Shown here piece by piece: positions 1 through 7,104 of a stretch of 64,000 nt of DNA. Numbering within the stretch: position 1 is the first letter of the stretch; each line of letters starts with the position of its first letter. The stretch is taken from contig CP054595.1 in assembly GCA_013347225.1 (NCBI GenBank), positions 992,001-1,056,000 on the forward strand, written 5' to 3'. The notes beneath the pieces were generated by a model that did no database searches, was not told the DNA's origin, and saw only the letters and a list, made by a program, of their open reading frames with translations. The translations under genes and the position numbers were made by a program. The DNA is from Candidatus Accumulibacter similis (GTDB lineage Bacteria > Pseudomonadota > Gammaproteobacteria > Burkholderiales > Rhodocyclaceae).

Positions 1-613
1 CGGGAACGAACTTCTCGTAGTCGTCGTGCACCTGCACCGCGCCATCGACCCAACTGATGCACTTCTTGACCGGCGTCTTGGCCTCGATCAGAACCAGCGG
101 CAGACCGTTGACCAGCAGCACCAGATCGGCCCGGCGCTCGGTGGGCCCTACGCGGTGGACGAACTGCTGGGTGACGACGTACTGGTTCTGCTTCGGGTCG
201 TCCAGGTCGATCAGCCGCACTGGCACATGCTCGTTGTTCGCGCCGAAGGGCATGGAGCGCTCGCCCCGCATCCAGGCGGTCATCTCCTCGTTGGCGCGGA
301 TCAGGCCGTCCGAGCGCACCGACAGCGCGATGGCGCGCAGCTTGTAGAGCACCTCATCGGCCCGATCGGGTTCGGCGGCGATCTCCGGGTTCAGACGAAT
401 CAGCGCGTCGCGCAGCCAGGGTACGACGAGGACTTCCTGAATCTGGCGCGGTACGTCAGCGGGAGCTGCGTAGCGCCACCCCATGCCCTTGGGGCTAGGA
501 CCGTAGCTGGACAAGGGTTCCTGGACTGTGTTCGCCGGTATCGCATTGATCGGGCCGGCAAGCAGGTCGCGCACGTAGGCTTCGACCGTGTTCGACTCCG
601 TAAAGGCACTCAT
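1..613 (-). CDS. hsdR: Type I restriction enzyme R subunit, N-terminal part (partial)
   Basis: This is the restriction and translocation subunit of a type I R-M system. Only the first 204 codons are present; the rest lies beyond the left window edge. The reading frame starts at an ATG whose bases overlap the hsdS stop codon (ATGA), the usual translational coupling. The visible part is the N-terminal endonuclease region: RADLVLLVNG followed by LPLVLIEAKTP gives a PD-(D/E)xK nuclease signature with Asp163, Glu177 and Lys179. The helicase motor domains are out of view. It is the last gene of the order hsdM-hsdM-hsdS-hsdR. Family assignment follows from the nuclease motif and context; whether the full gene is intact cannot be seen. 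Confidence 0.85.
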   Translation of the reverse strand, partial: MSAFTESNTVEAYVRDLLAGPINAIPANTVQEPLSSYGPSPKGMGWRYAAPADVPRQIQEVLVVPWLRDALIRLNPEIAAEPDRADEVLYKLRAIALSVRSDGLIRANEEMTAWMRGERSMPFGANNEHVPVRLIDLDDPKQNQYVVTQQFVHRVGPTERRADLVLLVNGLPLVLIEAKTPVKKCISWVDGAVQVHDDYEKFVP

Positions 614-1794
614 CCTTGTGACCCTTCAAAGACCTGATCTCTTAGCCGCCCCGAGACATTGGCGTGCTGCGCCCTCCTTTCGGCAATCGCCGTCAGGCAT
701 CGCCGAGTTTCTCTAAGCTCGTTCGCGATCGACATTTGAATAGCGGGCGGTGGGACTCGAATCGGCATCTCACGCACAACTGTCGAGTTCAGTGTGTTGA
801 GACCACTCGTGCTCTTGCCCCTTCCCCGAAAGTAGGCCCGCCCTGCCGGAGAGTTGACGTATTCCAATACGTAAAACGGATCAACATCAGGGTGACAGCG
901 AATTCGGATCAGATGATTCTGGTGTAAGCAGACTGGGAGCTGCTCTTCCCAGATTGCTGCTCTACCCAGGTCATCAATATCCGCATGCCCCTCGACTACA
1001 AGGATGTCGTACTTCCGAAGTGCGCACCCGTCGTCCCTGCTATCCACGCCCACTTCTTTCACATCAGACTGATCGATGTGGAAGCGCTGGACATTTGCCA
1101 CACGCAAGTACGGCAACTGCTTCTCAATTGTTCGACGCTTGGCGTTTATCGTTAGCCCATATTGGACTTCGGCGATGTCGCCGATGGTCTGTAACTTCGC
1201 TGCGTCGTCTATTGGACCAGAAAACAACTCGTCAGTCCTGGAGAGCAGGAACGCTTTCAGCGCATCCTCGGCTGCCCTATATGCCTCGCCGCACTCGCGC
1301 GCGGCTGACAGGACCTGAACGATTTCGCGTTGCACGTTTGAGTGGGGCAGCGCGAACTCTTGGACCGCCATCGTTTTCCAGTTGATCGTCGGCGAAAGTG
1401 ACCCCACCGAAATCTCCACCGCCCGATTCATAAACAGATCACTCTGCATGAAGAACGGAAGAAACTCGGGCAGCACGACGTCGGGCTTAGCGCGGAGCAC
1501 CATCGCGTGTGCTGAACAGATCCCGTCGAATTCAGCAACACCGAGCTTCCGCTGGTACGCCCGGCGGCGGCCAAAGATGATGTCGCCCTTCTTGAACACC
1601 AGCTTTGTGGCTTCCACATCGTCCGGCGTGCCCCAGCGGCGAATCTTCAGCGAGTCTGATTCGAGATGTTCCAGGCCTACGTAGTGTTCCATCCCGGACT
1701 CGGATGGGTTGTCGATCCGCACATTGACGTTGGTCGTCATCTGATCGAAGCGCCAGATCTTCCAGCCCGGCTTCAAGGTCTTGTTGTCAGACAC
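610..1794 (-). CDS. hsdS: Type I restriction-modification specificity subunit S
   Basis: This is the DNA-recognition subunit, which directs the HsdM methylases and HsdR nuclease to a bipartite target. The preferred start is GTG at 1794 (394 aa), because GGAGG lies 9 nt upstream and the start overlaps the end of the preceding hsdM; a longer TTG start at 1812 is less likely. The protein shows two target-recognition halves of roughly 180 residues, each followed by a conserved helical spacer: PHSNVQREIVQVLSAA in the middle and PPAIQMSIANELRET near the C-terminus. The stop overlaps the hsdR ATG. Base composition looks more AT-rich than the core genes to the right, as is common for recently transferred specificity genes. 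Confidence 0.88.
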   Translation of the reverse strand: MSDNKTLKPGWKIWRFDQMTTNVNVRIDNPSESGMEHYVGLEHLESDSLKIRRWGTPDDVEATKLVFKKGDIIFGRRRAYQRKLGVAEFDGICSAHAMVLRAKPDVVLPEFLPFFMQSDLFMNRAVEISVGSLSPTINWKTMAVQEFALPHSNVQREIVQVLSAARECGEAYRAAEDALKAFLLSRTDELFSGPIDDAAKLQTIGDIAEVQYGLTINAKRRTIEKQLPYLRVANVQRFHIDQSDVKEVGVDSRDDGCALRKYDILVVEGHADIDDLGRAAIWEEQLPVCLHQNHLIRIRCHPDVDPFYVLEYVNSPAGRAYFRGRGKSTSGLNTLNSTVVREMPIRVPPPAIQMSIANELRETRRCLTAIAERRAQHANVSGRLRDQVFEGSQG

Positions 1795-3313
1795 GCTCGA
1801 CGTCCTCCGCAATCAGACCGTCCAGCGTTTCCACCAACGCGTCCATCTGCTGCCAGAAGGCACGGCCGTCGTGCTGCCACTGCGCCCAGCCCGAGCGCAG
1901 CGATACCGCATCGCCATTGCTGTCGGTGGCGACGGCTGCAGCGATACGCTTCACGTACAGCGGGATCGACAGATTGGCCGAGTTGGCGCCAATCTCGACC
2001 AGCGTGGCGACCTTGGTGAAACCGGGCACATCTGCAAACGCGTTGTAGGCAGCCAGGATGCGCTGCTGGTGCGCGGGTGTGAGGAAGCTCTGCGCCCGCT
2101 CACGGGTGACCTCGTTCACCGCGTCGATGAAGATCACCTTGCCCTTGCGTGCAGCCGTCTTCTTGCGGTTGCAGATGACGATGCACGACTCCATCGGGGA
2201 GTTGTAGAACAGGTTGGGCCCCAGGCCGATGATGGCCTCCACCCAGTCTTGCTCGACCATCTTGGTGCGCATGGCCAGTTCCTCGTTGCGGAACAGCACG
2301 CCATGCGGCCAGAGCACGGCGCAGCGCCCCTTGGCGGTGAGGCTGGTCAGGATGTGCTGCTGGAACGCATAGTCGGCGCGGCCCTGCGGCGGCGTGCCCA
2401 GCGAGTTGCGCCCCCACTTGTCACTGCTCCACGCCTCGCGGTTCCATTGCTTGATGGAGTACGGCGGGTTGGCCAGGATCACATCGAACTGGCGCAGACG
2501 GTCGCCCTTGATGTGCTTGGGGTCGGCCAGGGTGTCGCCGCGGATGATCTCGAAGTCCTCCACGCCGTGCAGGAACAGGTTCATCCGCGCGATCGACGAG
2601 GTGATGAGGTTGCGCTCCTGCCCGTAGAGCTTGAGCGTGCGGTACTCACCGCCCGAGCGCTTCACTTCGTCCAGCGCCGAGATCAACATGCCGCCGGTGC
2701 CGCAGGTGGGGTCGTAGATCGACTCGCCGGCCTGCGGCGCCAGAAGCTGCGTCATCAGGTGGACGACGGTGCGGTTGGTGTAGAACTCGGCCGCCGTGTG
2801 GCCGGAGTCGTCCGCAAACTTCTTGATCAGGTACTCGTAGGCGTTGCCGAGCTCGTCCTCGGGCACGTTGGCCACCGACAGCGTCTGCGTCGAGAAGTGC
2901 TCGATCAGGTTCTTCAGCGTTTCGTCGGGCAGGCGTTCGCGGTTGGTCCAGGGGGCGTCGCCGAAGATGCCGTCGAGCAGATCCGGGTTGGCGGTCTCAA
3001 TGGCGCGCATGGCCTTCTGGATGGCCGCACCGACGTTCTTCGGGGTCTGGCGCACATCATTCCAGTGCGCACCCTCCGGGATCTGGAACCGGTGGTTCTC
3101 CGCGAACTGCGCGTAGGAGAAGTCGCCGCCTGAGTTGGCCAGTGCCGCTTGATATTCCTCGTCCCAGACATCTGAGACGCGCTTGTAGAACAGCAGCGGA
3201 AAGATGAACTGCTTGTAGTCGCCCGCGTCGATCAAGCCGCGCAGCAGCACGGCGGCGCCCCACAGATAGCTCTCCAGCTCCTGCTGGGTGATGCGTTTGC
3301 TTGGGTGACTCAC
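1787..3313 (-). CDS. hsdM: Type I restriction-modification DNA methyltransferase (first copy, next to hsdS)
   Basis: This is an N6-adenine DNA methyltransferase of the HsdM type, about 508 aa. The N-terminal helical domain (ELESYLWGAAVLLRG, then FPLLFYKRVSDVWDEEY) precedes the methylase core. SAM motif I is DPTCGTGG (about residues 201-208) and catalytic motif IV is NPPY (about 282-285), so both active-site motifs look intact. I prefer GTG at 3313 because a purine-rich AAGGGGG lies 9 nt upstream and the start overlaps the stop of the upstream hsdM as GTGA; an ATG at 3322 would sit directly on that Shine-Dalgarno. It is translationally coupled on both sides. A second, diverged HsdM precedes it. 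Confidence 0.92.
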   Translation of the reverse strand: MSHPSKRITQQELESYLWGAAVLLRGLIDAGDYKQFIFPLLFYKRVSDVWDEEYQAALANSGGDFSYAQFAENHRFQIPEGAHWNDVRQTPKNVGAAIQKAMRAIETANPDLLDGIFGDAPWTNRERLPDETLKNLIEHFSTQTLSVANVPEDELGNAYEYLIKKFADDSGHTAAEFYTNRTVVHLMTQLLAPQAGESIYDPTCGTGGMLISALDEVKRSGGEYRTLKLYGQERNLITSSIARMNLFLHGVEDFEIIRGDTLADPKHIKGDRLRQFDVILANPPYSIKQWNREAWSSDKWGRNSLGTPPQGRADYAFQQHILTSLTAKGRCAVLWPHGVLFRNEELAMRTKMVEQDWVEAIIGLGPNLFYNSPMESCIVICNRKKTAARKGKVIFIDAVNEVTRERAQSFLTPAHQQRILAAYNAFADVPGFTKVATLVEIGANSANLSIPLYVKRIAAAVATDSNGDAVSLRSGWAQWQHDGRAFWQQMDALVETLDGLIAEDVERV

Positions 3314-4809
3314 TGCAGCCATCCCCCTTCGGTCATGACCTGCGCGAGGCGCTCTTCGGCTTCGCGGCAGCGGGTCAGCGCCTCCTTGAACGCCGCGATG
3401 GCGTCCGGCAGAGGCGGGATGTCGTCCTGTAGCGGCGGCAGGACGTAGCGCGAGATGTTCAGCGTCCAGTCCTCGGCCTTGATCTCGTCGAGGCTGACCA
3501 CCCGGGCCGCGTCCTGCACATCGGCAAAGCAGCGATACCAGCCGAGGATCTCGCCGGCGTGCTCGGGCTCAAGATAGTTCTGCGCGCGTCCGCGGCGGAA
3601 CAGGCGCGACGCATCGGCGATCAGCACATTCTTCTTGTGCTTGACCGGCTTGCGCTTGCGCAGGACCAGGATGCTCGCGGCCAGGCCGGTGCCGTAGAAG
3701 AGGTTGGGTGCCAGCCCGATCACTGCCTCGATCAGGTCCATCTCCAGCAGCTTCTGCCGGATGCTGCCTTCCACGCCTTTGCGGAACAGGGCGCCCTGGG
3801 GCAGCACCACGGCCATCCGGCCGCTCACGTCGGCCATGGACTTGACCATGTGCTGCACCCAGGCGAAGTCACCGCTGAACGAGGGCGGCAGACCGGCAAA
3901 GTTGCGGCCGAACGGGTCGCTCGTCCACAGATCCTCGCCCCACTTTTCCAGCGAGAACGGCGGATTGGCGATCACGCAGTCGAAGGTGGCCAGCCGGTCG
4001 CCCTCGAAGAAGGCCGGGTTGCGCAGTGTGTCGCCGCGCACCACCTGGAAGTCCTCGATGCCGTGGAGGAACAGGTTCATCCGTGCGATGGACGAAGTGG
4101 TGAGGTTCTTCTCCTGCCCGTACAGCTTGCCCCACAGCCGCTTGACGTCGCCGTGCTTGTCCTTCACGTGCTGCACGGCGGCCAGCAGCATGCCCCCGGT
4201 GCCACAGGCGGGGTCGTAGATGGTCTCGGCTTCCTTGGGATCGAGCATGTCGATCATCAGCCGCACGACGCTGCGCGGGGTGTAGAACTCGCCGGCCTTC
4301 TTGTTGGTGGCGTCGGCGAACTTCTTGATCAGGTATTCGTAGGCGTCGCCAACCAAGTCGGACGCAACGTTGTGGTTGCCGAGCGGGAGCGCGGAAAAAT
4401 GCTCGATCAGGTCCTTGAGCAGCGCGTCGGACAGCCGTTCCTTGTTCGTCCACTGCGCGTCACCGAACACGCCGTAGAGTGTGTCCGGGTTGGCCTTCTC
4501 GATCTCGCGCATCGCGTGCTGCAGGGCTGCGCCGACGTTGGTCGGCTTGTCGCGGACATCCACCCAGTGGCACTCCTGCGGGATCTGAAACCGGTGCGAC
4601 TCGGGGAACCAGGCCAGTTGCTCGTCGCCCGTCTCATCGACGATCTCTTGGTATTCCTCATCCCAGACATCGCAGATGCGCTTGAAGAACAGCAGCGGGA
4701 AGATGTAGGTCTTGAAGTCCGCCGCATCCACTGGGCCGCGCAGGATGTTGGCGGACTCCCAGAGGTGGGATTCCAGTTGCTCGACGGTAACTGTCTGCTT
4801 CTGCGCCAT
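3310..4809 (-). CDS. hsdM: Type I restriction-modification DNA methyltransferase (second copy, first in operon)
   Basis: This is a second complete HsdM-type adenine methyltransferase, about 499 aa from the ATG at 4809; an in-frame ATG at 4842 is an alternative and neither has a clear ribosome site. It carries the same domain order as its neighbour: QLESHLWESANILRG, FPLLFFKRICDVWDEEYQ, SAM motif I DPACGTGG (about 199-206) and motif IV NPPF (about 282-285). It is clearly paralogous to the downstream hsdM but diverged throughout, so it is not a recent duplication. Its stop overlaps the start of the next hsdM. The two could form a mixed M2S complex or be partly redundant; the sequence does not decide. 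Confidence 0.9.
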   Translation of the reverse strand: MAQKQTVTVEQLESHLWESANILRGPVDAADFKTYIFPLLFFKRICDVWDEEYQEIVDETGDEQLAWFPESHRFQIPQECHWVDVRDKPTNVGAALQHAMREIEKANPDTLYGVFGDAQWTNKERLSDALLKDLIEHFSALPLGNHNVASDLVGDAYEYLIKKFADATNKKAGEFYTPRSVVRLMIDMLDPKEAETIYDPACGTGGMLLAAVQHVKDKHGDVKRLWGKLYGQEKNLTTSSIARMNLFLHGIEDFQVVRGDTLRNPAFFEGDRLATFDCVIANPPFSLEKWGEDLWTSDPFGRNFAGLPPSFSGDFAWVQHMVKSMADVSGRMAVVLPQGALFRKGVEGSIRQKLLEMDLIEAVIGLAPNLFYGTGLAASILVLRKRKPVKHKKNVLIADASRLFRRGRAQNYLEPEHAGEILGWYRCFADVQDAARVVSLDEIKAEDWTLNISRYVLPPLQDDIPPLPDAIAAFKEALTRCREAEERLAQVMTEGGWLQ

Positions 4810-5072
4810 TTTTCGCCATTGTTGTTCTTGTGCGGCAGCCATTATCCCATTACGGGGGCCCACTGGATGAGCTTCTTTCGCGTTGGCATCCCTGACGAAA
4901 ACCAGAGCACACGCCATCGCGAAATCCGCCGACCGCCAATGAATTGTCAAGCGAAAACAATCACTTGAAAAATCCGTACCAAATTTACGAAGTCAGGAGC
5001 TTTCAAGAGAAATGGCCCCTAAGAGCCAGAATATGACATTTGTCGGGTAGGCGAAGTCAGGAGGTTCAAACG

Positions 5073-5108
5073 AAAAACCCCGCAAAACATGGCGTTGAGC
5101 GGGGTCTT
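5073..5108 (-). terminator. Rho-independent terminator after tRNA-Ser
   Basis: On the minus strand a 7-bp stem ACCCCGC/GCGGGGT encloses a 15-nt loop and is followed directly by a T-run. It lies about 35 nt beyond the 3' end of tRNA-Ser and would end the lysC/tRNA transcript before the restriction operon. Confidence 0.75.
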
Positions 5109-5142
5109 CGTGGTTGCTGCAGAGAGGTTGCGGCCGGTGTCC

Positions 5143-5236
5143 TGGCGGAGACGAAGGGATTCGAACCCTTGATGCAGGTTTATGCCCGCATGCTCCCTTA
5201 GCAGGGGAGTGCCTTCGACCTCTCGGCCACGTCTCC
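5143..5236 (-). tRNA. tRNA-Ser (anticodon GCU)
   Basis: The minus strand folds as a class II tRNA of 94 nt including an encoded CCA. The acceptor stem GGAGACG pairs with CGTCTCC, the anticodon loop CTGCTAA contains GCT (complement at 5200-5202), the T-loop GGTTCGAATCC is canonical, and a long variable arm typical of tRNA-Ser is present. Its first base coincides with the last base of the lysC stop codon, so it must be processed from a lysC read-through transcript or use a promoter inside lysC. Its 3' end faces the type I restriction operon, a common integration-site geometry. Confidence 0.95.
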
Positions 5237-6516
5237 TAGGACGGCGTGATGATATCGGTTTCACCGCGACCGGTCAAACCCAACTTCGACTTCGGGGGCT
5301 TCTCGAGACCGAAGGCCTTGTGCAGTACGCGCACGGCAAGTTCCAGGTACTTCTCCTCGATCACCACCGAAATCTTGATCTCCGAGGTCGAAATCATCTG
5401 CAGGTTGATGTTCTCCTTCGCCAGCGCAGCGAACATCCTGCTGGCGACTCCGGGGTGCGAGCGCATGCCCACCCCGACAGCTGAAACCTTGCATGTCGTC
5501 GCGTCGCCGTTGACATCGCGTGCCCCAATCTTCTCCTTGACGCCCTCAAGAATCTTTAGTGACTTGCTGAAGTCGTTGCGATTGACGGTGAAGGAGAAGT
5601 CGGTGGTCCCGTCACGACCGATGTTCTGGATGATCATGTCGACGTCAATGTTGGCGTCGGCGATCGGTCCGAGGATCTGGTAGGCGATTCCCGGGCGGTC
5701 CGGAACGCCGAGGACGGTCAGTTTGGCTTCGTCGCGGTTGAAAGCAATGCCGGAGATGATCGGTTGTTCCATATGGCCCTTTTCCTCAACAGTGATCAGC
5801 GTTCCTTCGCCCTCGTCTTCAAAGCTGGAAAGGACACGAAGTTTGACTTTGTACTTGCCGGCGAACTCCACCGAGCGGATTTGCAGCACCTTCGATCCGA
5901 GACTGGCCATTTCGAGCATTTCCTCGAAGGTGATCGTGTCCAGCTTCCGGGCTTCCGGGACGACGCGCGGGTCGGTCGTATACACGCCATCCACGTCGGT
6001 ATAGATCTGGCACTCGTCGGCCTTCATCGCCGCCGCCAGAGCGACCGCCGAGGTGTCGGATCCGCCGCGACCCAGCGTCGTGATGTTGCCATCCTCATCG
6101 GCACCCTGAAAACCGGCGACGACGACGACGTTGCCATCGGCCAAGGCCTTGCGGATCCGGCCCTGGTCGATCTTCAGGATGCGCGCCTTGGTGAAGGTGC
6201 TGTCGGTCAGGACGCCGACCTGCGAACCGGTGAAACTTTTCGCCTTGATTCCTTCCCCGTGCATCGCCATGGCCAGCAGGGCGATCGTCACCTGTTCTCC
6301 GGTGGAAGCGATGACGTCGAGTTCGCGCGGGTCTGGCGACGGGGAGACCTCCTTTGCCAGAGCCAGCAGCCGATTGGTCTCCCCGGCCATCGCCGATGGA
6401 ACCAGAATGATGTCGTGTCCCTGCGCGCGCCAGCGTGCCACACGCTTGGCGACATTCTTGATGCGTTCCGTCGAACCGACCGACGTGCCGCCGAATTTCT
6501 GTACGATCAATGCCAT
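5236..6516 (-). CDS. lysC: Aspartate kinase
   Basis: This enzyme phosphorylates L-aspartate, the first step toward lysine, threonine, methionine and diaminopimelate. The start at 6516 gives 426 aa beginning MALIVQKFGGTSVG, the diagnostic N-terminal nucleotide-binding motif (residues 7-14). The amino-acid kinase domain is followed by two ACT domains from about residue 265 (TVLGVPDRPGIAYQIL and SAVGVGMRSHPGVASRMF), which suggests allosteric feedback by lysine and/or threonine. No lysine riboswitch was recognised in the 245 nt upstream. The stop codon TAG overlaps the first nucleotide of tRNA-Ser. Confidence 0.97.
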   Translation of the reverse strand: MALIVQKFGGTSVGSTERIKNVAKRVARWRAQGHDIILVPSAMAGETNRLLALAKEVSPSPDPRELDVIASTGEQVTIALLAMAMHGEGIKAKSFTGSQVGVLTDSTFTKARILKIDQGRIRKALADGNVVVVAGFQGADEDGNITTLGRGGSDTSAVALAAAMKADECQIYTDVDGVYTTDPRVVPEARKLDTITFEEMLEMASLGSKVLQIRSVEFAGKYKVKLRVLSSFEDEGEGTLITVEEKGHMEQPIISGIAFNRDEAKLTVLGVPDRPGIAYQILGPIADANIDVDMIIQNIGRDGTTDFSFTVNRNDFSKSLKILEGVKEKIGARDVNGDATTCKVSAVGVGMRSHPGVASRMFAALAKENINLQMISTSEIKISVVIEEKYLELAVRVLHKAFGLEKPPKSKLGLTGRGETDIITPS

Positions 6517-6638
6517 TCGAAATCCTGTTGAACAGTGCCAAAAGGCCTCCATTCTAGGGCAAGGCCAGCCCTGGCAGCAAAAGGGCCGGCGTCAATGCCG
6601 ACAATGGGCAACTGCTGGATCTGCTGCCTGAATGCTGC

Positions 6639-6666
6639 TTGCAATTGCGGACGAAATCCTTATAGT
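6639..6666 (+). promoter_or_regulatory. Candidate sigma-70 promoter for the XRE-type gene
   Basis: TTGCAA (6639-6644) and TATAGT (6661-6666) are separated by 16 nt. They lie about 96 nt upstream of the helix-turn-helix gene in the lysC-divergent intergenic region. This is motif matching by eye only. Confidence 0.4.
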
Positions 6667-6761
6667 GTGGCGTGCGTCATCCCATCCATATGGTATGCAG
6701 TTACGGCAGGGGGTCGGGGAGCCTGTTGCCAGGCGTCAACCAATAGCAAGAAAGGACTGTC

Positions 6762-7100
6762 ATGAGCACCGTCAAGGTCGTTGAGCGGGTCGATCCGCGC
6801 GAGATTCGTCGCAGGCTGGGGATGAATCAGCAGCAGTTCTGGTCGAAGATCGGCGTTACACAGAGCGGCGGGTCGCGCTACGAGAGCGGTCGCAACATGC
6901 CCAAGCCGGTACGCGAGCTCTTGCGCCTGGTGCATGTCGAGCAGATCGACATCCAGCGCATCAAGCGCGAGGACTTCGAGGTCGTCGAGTACCTTAAGGC
7001 CGAGGATCCGGACCAGTTCAAGGCCCTCAGGAAGGCGGCAAAAAACAAACTCAAGAAAGCGGCTGCCAAGTCGTCTGCGGACGACCAGGCTGCGACCTAG
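6762..7100 (+). CDS. Small helix-turn-helix (XRE-like) DNA-binding protein
   Basis: This is a 112-aa protein with a lambda-repressor-like fold: RRRLGMNQQQFWSKIGV (about residues 18-34) is the first half of a Cro/C1-type helix-turn-helix, followed by SGGSRYESGRNMP as recognition helix and turn. The C-terminus is highly basic (KKAAKNKLKKAAAK). AAAGGA sits 6 nt before the ATG. It is monocistronic, divergent from lysC and convergent with recN. It is probably a transcriptional regulator, but nothing in the neighbourhood identifies its target. No antitoxin partner or toxin ORF is adjacent, so a toxin-antitoxin role is not supported. Confidence 0.85.
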   Translation: MSTVKVVERVDPREIRRRLGMNQQQFWSKIGVTQSGGSRYESGRNMPKPVRELLRLVHVEQIDIQRIKREDFEVVEYLKAEDPDQFKALRKAAKNKLKKAAAKSSADDQAAT

Positions 7101-7104
7101 GCGG

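Noticed and set aside
4945..4950. Perfect TTGACA (-35) on the minus strand upstream of the hsd operon
   Set aside because: No acceptable -10 hexamer lies 16-18 nt downstream, so I do not call a promoter.
1781..4968. Long plus-strand frames opposite the hsdM genes
   Set aside because: They are antisense shadows with no family features; the minus frames contain the full methylase motifs.
6517..6638. Lysine riboswitch upstream of lysC
   Set aside because: No matching core helices or conserved loops could be recognised in the short leader.
6762..7100. Toxin-antitoxin module at the XRE-like gene
   Set aside because: There is no partner toxin frame on either side; neighbours are lysC and recN.
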